From contig CAJIZG010000001.1 in assembly GCA_905181865.1 (NCBI GenBank), forward strand, positions 310,001 to 374,000: a DNA stretch of 64,000 nt, written 5' to 3'. The stretch is from Urechidicola croceus. GTDB taxonomy: Bacteria > Bacteroidota > Bacteroidia > Flavobacteriales > Flavobacteriaceae. The notes beneath the pieces are model-generated. The model saw only the letters and a list, made by a program, of their open reading frames with translations. It made no database searches and was not told the DNA's origin. This document shows positions 17,224 to 26,240 of the stretch, one piece after another (position 1 is the first letter of the stretch; every line of letters begins with the position of its first letter). The position numbers and the translations under genes are program-made.

Positions 17224-18198
17224 ATGCCGCTAATAAAATCTACGTACCACCCAAAATTTCCGTTTACCAATACCCATGTAAATACCATATTTCGGACTTT
17301 TGTTAAGCCAAATTCAATAACTTATACGAGAGAACGATTGGAATTAGAAGATGGTGATTTTATGGATTTAGACAATTCAAAAGTAGGCTCTAAAGAAGTG
17401 GTTATTATCCTACATGGATTAGAAGGCAGTTCAACTTCCAATTATATAATGGCTGCGGCCAACGTACTAAACGCCAATAAATTTGATATCATGGTCGTAA
17501 ATCTAAGAGGATGCAGTGGCACGGACAATAGAAAATTCGCTTCTTACCACAGCGGTAAAACAGAAGACCTTGAAAGTGTTCTAAATCATGTTGAAAAAAA
17601 CCATCACTATGAAACTATAATACTCTTAGGATACAGCTTGGGTGGTAATATACTCTTGAAATACCTTGGAGAATATGCCAATCATATTAATTCAAAAGTT
17701 TGCTGTGCTATTGGTGTTTCTGTTCCCTGTGATTTGAAAGGGTCCTCGAAGAAGTTAGCCAAATGGTACAACACACCCTATATGAGACTCTTTTTAAAAA
17801 GTTTAAAAATTAAGTCTCTTAAAAAAGCGTCCTTATTTCCAAAATATAACATAGACACCCAAGCCATTGCAAAAGCCAAAAACTTCAAGGACTATGATGA
17901 AGCTTTTACCGCACCAGCCAATGGATTCTTGAGTGCTGAAGATTATTGGAAACAGGCCAGTTCAAAGCCTTACTTAAAAAATATACAAATACCCACACTC
18001 CTTATTAATGCCCAAGATGACACTTTTTTAGCTGAATCATGTTTCCCCATTGAAATAGCCAAAGATCATGCACACCTTATACTAGAAACCCCTAAATATG
18101 GTGGGCATGTAGGTTTCAATCAATATTTAATGTATAAAAGTGGATATTGGCTAGAAAAGCGCATACTCTCTTTCATTAAAAACAGCAATCTATTATAA
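17224..18198 (+). CDS. Alpha/beta hydrolase of the YheT family
   Basis: A 324-residue protein starting PLIKSTYHPKFPFTNTHVNT, a typical YheT beginning. The oxyanion-loop HGLEGSS is at ~64-70, the nucleophile elbow GYSLGGN at ~136-142 (Ser138), the acid is probably in INAQDDTFL and the histidine in GGHVGF near 297-302. Members are esterase-like; their physiological substrate is unknown. It stands alone, 72 bp ahead of the DUF4105 gene on the same strand. Confidence 0.88.
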   Translation: MPLIKSTYHPKFPFTNTHVNTIFRTFVKPNSITYTRERLELEDGDFMDLDNSKVGSKEVVIILHGLEGSSTSNYIMAAANVLNANKFDIMVVNLRGCSGTDNRKFASYHSGKTEDLESVLNHVEKNHHYETIILLGYSLGGNILLKYLGEYANHINSKVCCAIGVSVPCDLKGSSKKLAKWYNTPYMRLFLKSLKIKSLKKASLFPKYNIDTQAIAKAKNFKDYDEAFTAPANGFLSAEDYWKQASSKPYLKNIQIPTLLINAQDDTFLAESCFPIEIAKDHAHLILETPKYGGHVGFNQYLMYKSGYWLEKRILSFIKNSNLL

Positions 18199-18270
18199 AC
18201 TTTAGTAGATTTCTATAAATTACGGTATCTTCGGAACTGTTTTCTAAACCTGATTTAATTTATTCTTCCT

Positions 18271-19476
18271 ATGAGACAACTACTATTTCTATGTCTGCTT
18301 ATACTGTCTGCTAATTTGTATTCTCAAATCCTTGGTACTAGTGATAAAATAGGATTCCCACAATTAAGTGAACAAGCAGAAATAAGTGTTATTACTTGTG
18401 GCCCCGGAGAGGCTGTTTATGAAGCTTTTGGACATTCTGCCTTTAGAATACGTGATCCTAAATTAGGAATCGATCGCGTTTATAATTATGGGATTTTTGA
18501 TTTTAATACGCCTAATTATTACTTAAAATTTGCGCAAGGAAATTTACTATACTTATTAGGCTCCGGAGATTTTTTCTTCTTTATAAAAAGTTACCAATAT
18601 CAAAATAGATGGGTTAAAGCCCAAGTATTAGACATTTCTAGTAGAGAAGTTCAGGCTTGTTTTGACTACTTAGAAAATAATGCTTTACCAAAAAACAGGG
18701 CGTATTTATATGATTATTTTTTCGACAATTGTTCTACCCGATTATACGATGTAATCAATGCAATACTAGGAGAACAATTGCAATTACCAGCACTTTTTGA
18801 AGAAAATCCCAAAACACATCGCCAGTTAATACAACCTTATTTAACAGATCAATCCTGGGGAGATTTCGGAATTGACATTGCCTTAGGCTCTGTAATTGAT
18901 CGTGGGGTAACTATGAAAGAATTTCTATTTCTTCCCGAAAATGTATTGACCTTTTTTGACGATTTAAAAATCAAAAAAGACGGTATTACAAAAAACATTG
19001 TCAAACGAACAGAAGTTATTTTAAAAGATACGAATAGAAAAACCACAGATACGTATCTAACACCTTTTATGCTATTTGCTATAATAGGATTAATCGTTGT
19101 TGTCATAACCCGTAAAAATATAAAATCACACCTTCGAACCAAATGGTTAGATTTTACTCTCTTTTTCTCATTTGGTCTGATGGGGCTTGTGTTAACATTT
19201 ATTTCTTTTGCTACGAATCATGCTTCGGCCGCCAACAATTTTAATATTTTATGGGCTTTTACTCCAAATTTGGTAGTAAGTTTTGTTTTGCTTAAAAGTA
19301 AACTTCCCAAATGGTTCAGTTACTACCTACTCTTCCTTTTAATTTTGATTGGCGTAGTTTGTATCCTCTGGATTTTTAAAGTTCAAATCTTCTCTAATGC
19401 ATTGTTGCCTATTTTGATATTCTTGTCTGTGCGCTACGTTTATCTCTATAAATTGGGAAGAACCGTTGAAAGTTGA
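18271..19476 (+). CDS. DUF4105 protein, candidate lipoprotein N-acyltransferase (Lnb-like)
   Basis: A 401-residue protein with a signal peptide (MRQLLFLCLLILSANLYSQ). The periplasmic domain (~35-260) carries the DUF4105 signatures FGHSAFRI (His55) and DYFFDNCSTRLYD (Cys154), a Cys-His pair reminiscent of papain-like folds. Four C-terminal membrane segments follow from ~267 to 392. From memory, a DUF4105 protein has been reported as the Bacteroides lipoprotein N-acyltransferase Lnb; assignment of this copy is inference. No Lnt-like gene is in the window. Confidence 0.82.
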   Translation: MRQLLFLCLLILSANLYSQILGTSDKIGFPQLSEQAEISVITCGPGEAVYEAFGHSAFRIRDPKLGIDRVYNYGIFDFNTPNYYLKFAQGNLLYLLGSGDFFFFIKSYQYQNRWVKAQVLDISSREVQACFDYLENNALPKNRAYLYDYFFDNCSTRLYDVINAILGEQLQLPALFEENPKTHRQLIQPYLTDQSWGDFGIDIALGSVIDRGVTMKEFLFLPENVLTFFDDLKIKKDGITKNIVKRTEVILKDTNRKTTDTYLTPFMLFAIIGLIVVVITRKNIKSHLRTKWLDFTLFFSFGLMGLVLTFISFATNHASAANNFNILWAFTPNLVVSFVLLKSKLPKWFSYYLLFLLILIGVVCILWIFKVQIFSNALLPILIFLSVRYVYLYKLGRTVES

Positions 19477-19618
19477 ACGTCTTTGTGAAAAGTAATTTTT
19501 ATAGAAAAAATTGAAAAAGTGTACTAAAATGTTTTTGTACGCATCGAAAGTTTTAATCCAATAATCCAACATTGTAACACACAATTCTTATTGAGATATA
19601 TTTACTAAGCAATAGTTG

Positions 19619-20323
19619 CTAAGCAATGGTAACTGATGGGCGATCACTGAGCGGAGTCGAAGTGAGTTGAAGGAGGTCAAAGTGAATCCAATAAAAACCA
19701 TCATTTACAGTAATTCTATTAACTTCGGCTCCCCATGAATTATGCGGTTTATAATAAGGCCCTAAAATATTTTCATTATTTAATTCTATAAGACTCAAAA
19801 AGGGATACAACACCATTTCTTCATTAATCGTTAATTTGAATTCTTTATAAACTTGAAGAGACAAACCATTAACTAGATCTATTAATGTCATTTCTTCTTC
19901 AATAAAATTTTCTTGAATCTTTGCTACTGTATTTTCATGAAAGCAATCATCGTTGTCTATTCTTGTTGTTATTACAAATTTAGAGTTACTTTCTTGAAGA
20001 TCCTGAATGTCTTTTCTACATGCCACCTTCAGTTCATCTATATTATCAATGTATAATGGATAAAAATTAGCAAACTGCTCCTTAAGATCTTCATTTTTAT
20101 GCTTATACATTAAGGGGGTATTCGTATCAAAATATACCAACCATTTAAAATTCAAATTTACTTGAGCTTCTAACGAAGGAAAACAATAGGTTATAAATAA
20201 AGAATACCGATCCTTTAACCAAATATCATCATTTACTTGACTTCCAAATTTATCTTTATTCCAAACATTTTGTTTTAGATTAAACCGAGTAATTATAAAG
20301 TGTTGAAAAAAATTTTCTTCCAT
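19619..20323 (-). CDS. Putative glycosyltransferase (rhamnosyltransferase-like), C-terminal tail encoded by a repeat
   Basis: A 234-residue protein starting MEENFFQHFIITRFNLKQNVW. The segments WLKDRYSLFITYCFPSL and FVITTRIDNDDCFHEN (DxD-type motif at about residues 122-126) resemble the putative rhamnosyltransferase family (PF11316). The last ~20 residues (QLTSTPLSDRPSVTIA) are encoded by copy 4 of the dispersed GAGCGGAGTCGAAG repeat, so the original C-terminus has probably been replaced. It is the 3'-most gene of the minus-strand polysaccharide block, 10 bp after the SGNH gene. Acceptor and sugar unknown. Confidence 0.72.
   Translation of the reverse strand: MEENFFQHFIITRFNLKQNVWNKDKFGSQVNDDIWLKDRYSLFITYCFPSLEAQVNLNFKWLVYFDTNTPLMYKHKNEDLKEQFANFYPLYIDNIDELKVACRKDIQDLQESNSKFVITTRIDNDDCFHENTVAKIQENFIEEEMTLIDLVNGLSLQVYKEFKLTINEEMVLYPFLSLIELNNENILGPYYKPHNSWGAEVNRITVNDGFYWIHFDLLQLTSTPLSDRPSVTIA
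19627..19686 (+). repeat. Dispersed intergenic repeat, copy 4, inside the 3' end of a gene
   Basis: Contains CGATCACTGAGCGGAGTC followed by GAAGTGAGTTGAAGGAGG and TCAAAGTGA. This is the same unit as at 16037, but it lies in the last codons of the glycosyltransferase gene and contributes its final residues. Confidence 0.7.
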
Positions 20324-20333
20324 TTTTATTCAA

Positions 20334-21272
20334 TTAATTACCCAATAGGACTAAATCCTTTGAAAGCATTTTAGTAAACTTTTCGGCACCCAACTTGTTA
20401 AGGTGAGAAGCATTGTAAAAATACTTTTTCTCTAAACATATATCATCCTTTGAATAATCTAAATAAACAACATTGTGTTTCAATGCAAATGAATCAATCA
20501 ACGATACTATTTCATTCCTTTTACCCATAAATTTTTGTCCTTCAATATATTCTGGAGTATACACCAATACAACGCGTATATCATCTCGTTTACAGTCCAA
20601 AAGAAAACCATCAAACAAGACTAACAATTCTTTATCTAATTCTATCTCTATTGAATTTGCATTTGCTTTGGCCTTTTTAAAATCATCATTCCATACCTTA
20701 TCCTGTCCTTCATATCCATTTCTTCTTTTTAAATAGCTATTTTTTAATAGAGCAGCTTTAATAGCTTGAAATCTCCCAAAGTACCTGATGAAAGGGAGGT
20801 GATAATCATAAACAGTGAACCCCTTATACGACTCGGTATAGTATTTAATTTCTTTATTAAAAAAGATATAAGGTAAGAATTGATCTGAATTGTACAACTC
20901 CTTTTGCTTTATAAAACTGCGAACATCAACAGATAAGATTATTGTTTTTGGTTTTTTGTTATGCTTCATCAAAATTGTATGGCGCAAATGCTGCAACCAA
21001 AAGTTATGCCCATCAATTCCTAAATTGTAGGCTTTTCGCCCTGTGCTTGTTTCAATAATTTCTGGATCTATATGCACCAATGCTCTTGAAGAACCATAAA
21101 TCACAATTTCAGAATCAATAGTACCATCGTATAATGCATTCCAAACAGATAGTTCACCATGTGCAAAGGATCCATTCTTTTTCAATAAATTGGAAACGAT
21201 CAAATCTAATGGATACGCCAATAATACCATTGGAAATAAAAATAATATAACTTGTCTCGTAAACTTTTTCAT
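20334..21272 (-). CDS. SGNH-type membrane-anchored protein paired with MBOAT (AlgJ/DltD-like role)
   Basis: A 312-residue protein with one N-terminal membrane anchor (~7-28). The motif EIVIYGSSRALVHID (~55-69) resembles block I of SGNH hydrolases (GDS-like GSS), and FYNASHLNKLGAEKFT near the C-terminus supplies the block V histidine. Its start directly abuts the stop of the MBOAT gene. In alginate, teichoic acid and exopolysaccharide systems such a protein works with an MBOAT to O-acylate a surface glycan; that role is inferred here. Confidence 0.75.
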   Translation of the reverse strand: MKKFTRQVILFLFPMVLLAYPLDLIVSNLLKKNGSFAHGELSVWNALYDGTIDSEIVIYGSSRALVHIDPEIIETSTGRKAYNLGIDGHNFWLQHLRHTILMKHNKKPKTIILSVDVRSFIKQKELYNSDQFLPYIFFNKEIKYYTESYKGFTVYDYHLPFIRYFGRFQAIKAALLKNSYLKRRNGYEGQDKVWNDDFKKAKANANSIEIELDKELLVLFDGFLLDCKRDDIRVVLVYTPEYIEGQKFMGKRNEIVSLIDSFALKHNVVYLDYSKDDICLEKKYFYNASHLNKLGAEKFTKMLSKDLVLLGN

Positions 21273-22706
21273 TTAAAACTGAAAATAAATAAATTCTTCT
21301 CCTTCGCTTCCCATTAAAAAAATACTAATTACTATGATGTAGTAAAAACCCCACCTTAATGACTCATGCCAATTTTTTCCTAACTTCTCAATTGCGTATT
21401 CACTATCTCTCCCTACCCATTCAATGAACATAAAAATCAGTACCCAAATAATTATAGGCTTTTTAAAAGAAGGCATACCAAATAAACTCATCGAAAATAT
21501 TTCACTCAATATTTGAATCGCTTGTGACACAGTATCCGATCTAAAAAAGATCCATGCCACTAAGGTAAATCCAAATGTCATCGCCATTTGAATCAATTCC
21601 TTGAATGAGGGTAAATTACTATTGATAGCAACTACATCCATATATTTCCTGTTCTTTGAACGAAATAGAAGCGGTAAAAAATATAGTGCATTTAAGGCTC
21701 CCCAAATAATAAAGTTCCAATTGGCACCATGCCAAAAACCACTCACAATAAATATTACAAAAATATTTCGAACTACCCTTACTTTACCAACTTTACTTCC
21801 TCCTAAAGGAATATACAAATAATCACGAAACCAAGTTGACAAAGAAATATGCCAACGCCTCCAAAATTCGCCTATATTTCTTGAAAAATAAGGGAATGCA
21901 AAATTCTTTTGAAGATTAAATCCAAAAAGCCTTGACGTACCAATGGCTATATCTGAATACCCCGAATAGTCACCATAGATTTGAAATGCGAAAAACAACG
22001 ATCCTAATACCAAGGTACTCCCCGAATACACTTCTGAATTATTAAAAATTATGTTCGCATATTTTGCACAATTGTCAGCGATTACAATTTTTTTAAACAG
22101 CCCCCATAAAATTTGACGTAAACCATCACACGCTTTATTATAATCAAACTCTCGTTTTTTAACAAACTGTGGTAATAAATTAGTAGCTCGCTCAATAGGC
22201 CCAGCAACCAACTGAGGAAAAAAGGATACAAAAGCAGCAAAAGCAACAAAATCTTTGGTTGGTTTCATTTTTTTTCTATAAACATCAATGGTATAACTCA
22301 AAGTTTGGAAAGTATAAAAACTAATCCCAACTGGTAAAATTATGCTTAGAGAGCTTGCATCAATCTTATGACCAAAAAACGAAAACACATTCGTGAAATT
22401 ATCTAAAAAAAAATTATAGTACTTAAAGAAGCCTAGGAAACCTAAATTAACAAAAATACTTATCCAAAGCAATAGCCTTCTTTTCTTCAAGGTTTCCTCT
22501 TTCTCTAAAGCAATGCCAACTAAATAATCTACAAATGTGCTAAACAAAATTAAAAGTAAAAATCGCCAATCCCACGAGCCATAAAACACATAACTCGCAA
22601 TTACAATTAATAAATTTTGTAATTTAATATTTCTATTAAATACAAACCAATAGAGTATAAAAACTATTGGTAAAAACAGGGCGAAATCTATAGAATTAAA
22701 TAACAC
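21273..22706 (-). CDS. MBOAT family O-acyltransferase (AlgI-like)
   Basis: A 477-residue polytopic protein. Conserved MBOAT/AlgI blocks are visible: QLVAGPIERATNLLPQF (~165-181), GYSDIAIGTSRLFGF (~249-263), FWRRWHISLSTWFRDYLYIP (~281-300) and the catalytic SGFWHGANW with His326. It moves an acyl group, usually acetyl, across the inner membrane for glycan modification. It lies between the SGNH gene (0 bp) and the oxygenase gene (6 bp), so the three are one transcription unit. Confidence 0.93.
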   Translation of the reverse strand: MLFNSIDFALFLPIVFILYWFVFNRNIKLQNLLIVIASYVFYGSWDWRFLLLILFSTFVDYLVGIALEKEETLKKRRLLLWISIFVNLGFLGFFKYYNFFLDNFTNVFSFFGHKIDASSLSIILPVGISFYTFQTLSYTIDVYRKKMKPTKDFVAFAAFVSFFPQLVAGPIERATNLLPQFVKKREFDYNKACDGLRQILWGLFKKIVIADNCAKYANIIFNNSEVYSGSTLVLGSLFFAFQIYGDYSGYSDIAIGTSRLFGFNLQKNFAFPYFSRNIGEFWRRWHISLSTWFRDYLYIPLGGSKVGKVRVVRNIFVIFIVSGFWHGANWNFIIWGALNALYFLPLLFRSKNRKYMDVVAINSNLPSFKELIQMAMTFGFTLVAWIFFRSDTVSQAIQILSEIFSMSLFGMPSFKKPIIIWVLIFMFIEWVGRDSEYAIEKLGKNWHESLRWGFYYIIVISIFLMGSEGEEFIYFQF

Positions 22707-22712
22707 AATTAT

Positions 22713-23543
22713 TTATAAATACTTTTTAATTACTCTTATAAGAATTGGAGGTGCAAAATCTTTCAATAATATTTTCCATTTATTTTTTATAGGTTTAACA
22801 CTAGGTTCCTCATCATCGGAAGGCCTATCCTTAAATAGTGTGCCGTGATCAACTAATTTTTGATCAATTTCATCATGCGGTCTTCCATTGGTATAGTAAT
22901 ATAATGCCAGGGATTTTCGGCTTCTGTCTTCTGGACAATTCAATGCATCTGGATGACCATGATAAGACGTACTCGTAGTAGAGAAAATCGCCATTCTATT
23001 AAACAACGGCAAAATTTTATTTTCGCATTGTGTCATTTCTTTGTTCCACAATTCGAAATGCCCTCCAAAATTTTCTTGCCAATCCTTATTTAAATAAACT
23101 AATACGTTCAACCGACGATCTAGGCCTGTTTTTCGATGTTTATTAAAATCGGCATGCACCTTTAGCAAACCACCTTGTTTGATTTCATGAAGTCCACCTC
23201 CTGCATAAAAAGGATCTGGAATTAAGGTTTCTTCAATACCCGTTAATTCTTGCAAAAATTCTAAAAATGGTTGTGAATTCAAAAAATGCATTAACTTTTT
23301 TGTTTTTTCTCCAAACAGCTCTTCTCCTTTACCCGCGAATTTTTTCTCTTTTGAGCTCTTATATTGCAACGACTTGCCTTCCGCCAAATCTGGAAATTCA
23401 TCTAAGACTGCACTTAATATCGTTTCGTCAAAGAATGCATCAAAATAAATATTAGGAAAAGGCATTGCATTCGCATATGCACCTTTAAATTCTTGTGAGA
23501 CATCAGTCAAATTCTGAAATTTATTCGATACTATTTTTCCCAT
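22713..23543 (-). CDS. 2-oxoglutarate/Fe(II)-dependent oxygenase (prolyl-4-hydroxylase-like)
   Basis: A 276-residue protein with the iron triad of the family: HAD at ~130-132 (GGLLKVHADFN), a distal histidine in YHGHP (~195-197) and the 2OG-binding basic residue in RSRKSLALYYY (~207-217). The FGGHFELW strand matches P4H-like folds. In glycan clusters such proteins are often annotated as 2OG-Fe(II) oxygenases of unknown target. It is 26 bp downstream of the ABC permease and 6 bp upstream of the MBOAT gene; hydroxylation of a sugar, lipid or acyl precursor is a guess. Confidence 0.85.
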   Translation of the reverse strand: MGKIVSNKFQNLTDVSQEFKGAYANAMPFPNIYFDAFFDETILSAVLDEFPDLAEGKSLQYKSSKEKKFAGKGEELFGEKTKKLMHFLNSQPFLEFLQELTGIEETLIPDPFYAGGGLHEIKQGGLLKVHADFNKHRKTGLDRRLNVLVYLNKDWQENFGGHFELWNKEMTQCENKILPLFNRMAIFSTTSTSYHGHPDALNCPEDRSRKSLALYYYTNGRPHDEIDQKLVDHGTLFKDRPSDDEEPSVKPIKNKWKILLKDFAPPILIRVIKKYL

Positions 23544-23569
23544 TTCAATCTTTTTATATGCTCTAATAC

Positions 23570-24439
23570 CTAAATAGTATCGATAAAACTTTTTTCTGTT
23601 TTGTTAAATAACAAAATCCCAAAAAACAAAACAATCAATGTCACAATTGTTGTAAATAACAGACCATTCCAGGAAAAAGTCCCATCACTCAACAACATAT
23701 AACGCGCCGATTCTATAACGTAAGCCATCGGATTGTATTCTACCAACCATGCAAAACGCGGTAGTTTTTCACGCATTAGGGCAATGGGGTACATCACAGC
23801 CGAGATATACATTAATAATTGCACACCAAAATTTAATAAAAATTTTAAATCTCTATATTTTGTTACCATTGAAGAAATAATCATTCCCAATCCCAAACCT
23901 AACAGACCCATTAAAACTATAAGTAGCGGAAAAAAAAATGTCAATTTGTTTAATCCAATTGCCGCTCCATTACTATAGTAATACACATAAAATCCTGCAA
24001 GGATAAATAATTGAATTCCGAATCGAACCAAATTTGTAATGACAGAGACTAAAGGCATAATCAAACGTGGAAAATACACCTTACTAAAAATACCAGCATT
24101 ACCCTTAAAAGTATCTGACGTACCTGTAAAACAACTTTTAAAATAATTCCAAGTGGTAATCCCTACTAAATTAAACATGAATGGCGGAATACTACCGGTA
24201 TCGATATTAGCGACCTTATTAAAAATCAATGTAAATGTTAAGGCTGTGAAAATCGGTTGAATCAAATACCACAACGGTCCTAAAATGGTTTGTTTATATA
24301 CCGTTATTATATTCCGTTTCACAAACAATTCTAGTAAATCACGATAGTCCCAAACCTCTCTTAAATTAAAACTAAAAAGATTATTCTTAGACGTAATTTC
24401 GTGAAGCCATTCTTCTTGTGAATATTGAGGGGTTTTCAT
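23570..24439 (-). CDS. Polysaccharide ABC exporter permease (Wzm/TagG type)
   Basis: A 289-residue permease with a long cytoplasmic N-terminus (LREVWDYRDLLELFVKRNI), the family motif QTILGPLWYLIQPI (~50-63), six membrane segments and the closing VEYNPMAYVIESAR (~232-245). Such permeases export O-antigen or capsule together with a Wzt-type ATPase. No ATPase gene adjoins it here: the next gene downstream is the oxygenase, and the 248 bp upstream are empty. The ATPase must be elsewhere or lost. Confidence 0.9.
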   Translation of the reverse strand: MKTPQYSQEEWLHEITSKNNLFSFNLREVWDYRDLLELFVKRNIITVYKQTILGPLWYLIQPIFTALTFTLIFNKVANIDTGSIPPFMFNLVGITTWNYFKSCFTGTSDTFKGNAGIFSKVYFPRLIMPLVSVITNLVRFGIQLFILAGFYVYYYSNGAAIGLNKLTFFFPLLIVLMGLLGLGLGMIISSMVTKYRDLKFLLNFGVQLLMYISAVMYPIALMREKLPRFAWLVEYNPMAYVIESARYMLLSDGTFSWNGLLFTTIVTLIVLFFGILLFNKTEKSFIDTI

Positions 24440-24687
24440 ACTTTGATAATGTCCAAAATTAATGCATTGTTAATACGTCCTCTTATGAGTATTCAAAGCC
24501 ATTTTTACAAATATAGTTGATATTATCACATTTCAATAAATTGAATAAAAACAAGTTTTCAACAAAGTTTATTGACAATTAAAACTGATTATTGCGATCT
24601 GTCAACATTCTTCTCGAAATATAGATTGTAGATTTCAAACATTCTTTTCATAAAAGTATTTCTAAGTAATATAGAAGTGATTAATAC

Positions 24688-25746
24688 CTATTTAGCATGA
24701 TACTCCTTATAAAACGCTACAAACGCTTCAATCCCTTCTTCCACCGTCGTTTCTGGCTTAAAGCCAATATAGTCAAACAAACTGCTCACATTGGCATAGG
24801 TTGATGGTACATCACCGGGTTTCATAGGTTTATATATAATTTTTCCTTTTTTATGTAACGCTTTTTCAATGGCATGCACAAATTCCATCAAACCTACTGG
24901 ATTGTTATTTCCTATATTAAAAAGTTGATAAGGAGCCGTACTTTTTGAAGGAACAGGATGCTTTGCGTTAAATACAGGATTGTTCTTTTGAGGAGGTTTT
25001 GGCAATAAGCGTTTGATACTTTCTACAATATCATCTATATAGGTGAAATCACGACTCATCTCGCCATTGTTATAGACATCAAACTCTTTATCCTCAAGAA
25101 TTGCCTTTGTAAAGATATATAAGGCCATGTCTGGTCTTCCCCAGGGTCCATAGACGGTAAAGAAACGCAAACCCGTACACGGAATATTGAATAAGTGTGC
25201 GTACGAATGTGCCATCATTTCGTTGGCTTTTTTACTCGCCGCATATAGCGCCATCGGATGATCTGCAGAATCATCTTCTTTAAATGGAATGGCTTCACTC
25301 AATCCATAGACAGAACTCGATGAAGCAAATACTAAATGCTCGATGGGAAAAGATCGACAACATTCTAATACATTTAAAAAACCAGTAATATTATTATCTA
25401 TATAGGATTGTGGGTTTTCTAGAGAATAGCCAACTCCGGCTTGTGCAGCCAAATTAACAACATAATCGAATTGATGTTTGGAGAACAACTTTTTCAAATT
25501 GTCTAGATCTTGTAAATTTAATTTGATAAAAGTAATGGTCCCTTTTATTTCGGTATTGCCGACTATCTGATCTGTTGCAACACCAAGTTCTTGTAATCTC
25601 GCCAATTTTAGCGCAGGATCGTAATAGTCATTAATGCTATCCAATCCATAGACATCCAATCCTTCTTTTTGCAACTTCTTGGCTAAATGAAACCCAATGA
25701 ACCCAGCTATTCCGGTCACTAAAACTTTTTTCTTTTCTTCAATCAT
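24688..25746 (-). CDS. NAD-dependent UDP-sugar epimerase (UDP-glucuronate 4-epimerase type, CapI-like)
   Basis: A 352-residue short-chain dehydrogenase of the extended class. The NAD motif TGIAGFIGFHLAK is at ~11-23, the catalytic Ser region ASSSSVYG at ~141-148 and YAASK at ~168-172. DSINDYYDPALKLARL (~36-51) and RFFTVYGPWGRPDMAL are characteristic of UDP-glucuronate epimerases of capsule clusters. It supplies a nucleotide sugar for the polysaccharide exported by this block. A remnant of a second epimerase start lies upstream at 26050. Confidence 0.88.
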   Translation of the reverse strand: MIEEKKKVLVTGIAGFIGFHLAKKLQKEGLDVYGLDSINDYYDPALKLARLQELGVATDQIVGNTEIKGTITFIKLNLQDLDNLKKLFSKHQFDYVVNLAAQAGVGYSLENPQSYIDNNITGFLNVLECCRSFPIEHLVFASSSSVYGLSEAIPFKEDDSADHPMALYAASKKANEMMAHSYAHLFNIPCTGLRFFTVYGPWGRPDMALYIFTKAILEDKEFDVYNNGEMSRDFTYIDDIVESIKRLLPKPPQKNNPVFNAKHPVPSKSTAPYQLFNIGNNNPVGLMEFVHAIEKALHKKGKIIYKPMKPGDVPSTYANVSSLFDYIGFKPETTVEEGIEAFVAFYKEYHAK

Positions 25747-26033
25747 TTTTGGTATCTAACTTTATTTTTTTCCTGACTTATGAAATACGATTTGAGCCTT
25801 TTAGCCAAAAACATTTTCCCGTAAAATGTTTTTAAATACTTTTCTCTTTTCAAAGCATCTCGTTGTGACAAGGATACCTCATAATAAATTAATGCAAAAA
25901 GTCTTCTATATTTCGTCGATATAACCTATCTTTTTTGATGTTGCTCAAATCGTACATTCAGATTTTTGGTATAGCCAACGTAGTAATTACCATCTTTTTC
26001 ACTTTGAAATACATACGTAAAATAAAAAGTCAT
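25743..26033 (-). pseudogene. GIY-YIG domain protein with one internal amber stop
   Basis: From ATG at 26033 the frame reads MTFYFTYVFQSEKDGNYYVG, then YTKNLNVRFEQHQKR, a TAG at 25926-25928, and continues in the same frame VISTKYRRLFALIYYEVSL, SQRDALKREKYLKTFYGKMF to a TGA at 25743-25745. This is the complete ~95-residue single-domain GIY-YIG family (UPF0213-like), interrupted only by the TAG. The stop overlaps the epimerase start codon by 2 bp. Such short proteins are numerous in flavobacterial polysaccharide regions. Confidence 0.82.
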
Positions 26034-26049
26034 TTGATTTTAATGTATT

Positions 26050-26094
26050 TCACTGGTTGAAAATCGCTGCTCCAGTAATTAATACTTTCTTCAT
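26050..26094 (-). pseudogene. Remnant of the start of an NAD-dependent epimerase gene
   Basis: The frame from ATG 26094 reads MKKVLITGAAIFNQ and stops. MKKVLITGAA is the classic first strand and glycine loop of extended SDR epimerases (normally followed by GFIG), so a second epimerase gene has been deleted just after its first ten codons. Short length limits certainty. Confidence 0.5.
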
Positions 26095-26240
26095 TTTCTA
26101 AAAAACATTCTTAAATTTATAAGACAAATATAATTTTTTAATAGCACTAAACGCAGTATCGACTCGAATTAAACAATGCGCAAAACCATTTTACAATTCA
26201 ACAATTTGCTCTTTCTAATTTTAGCCCATCGCTTGGACTC

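Noticed and set aside
19339-19584. 81-residue minus-strand ORF
   Set aside because: It is antisense to the DUF4105 C-terminal membrane helices, without promoter or recognisable motif.
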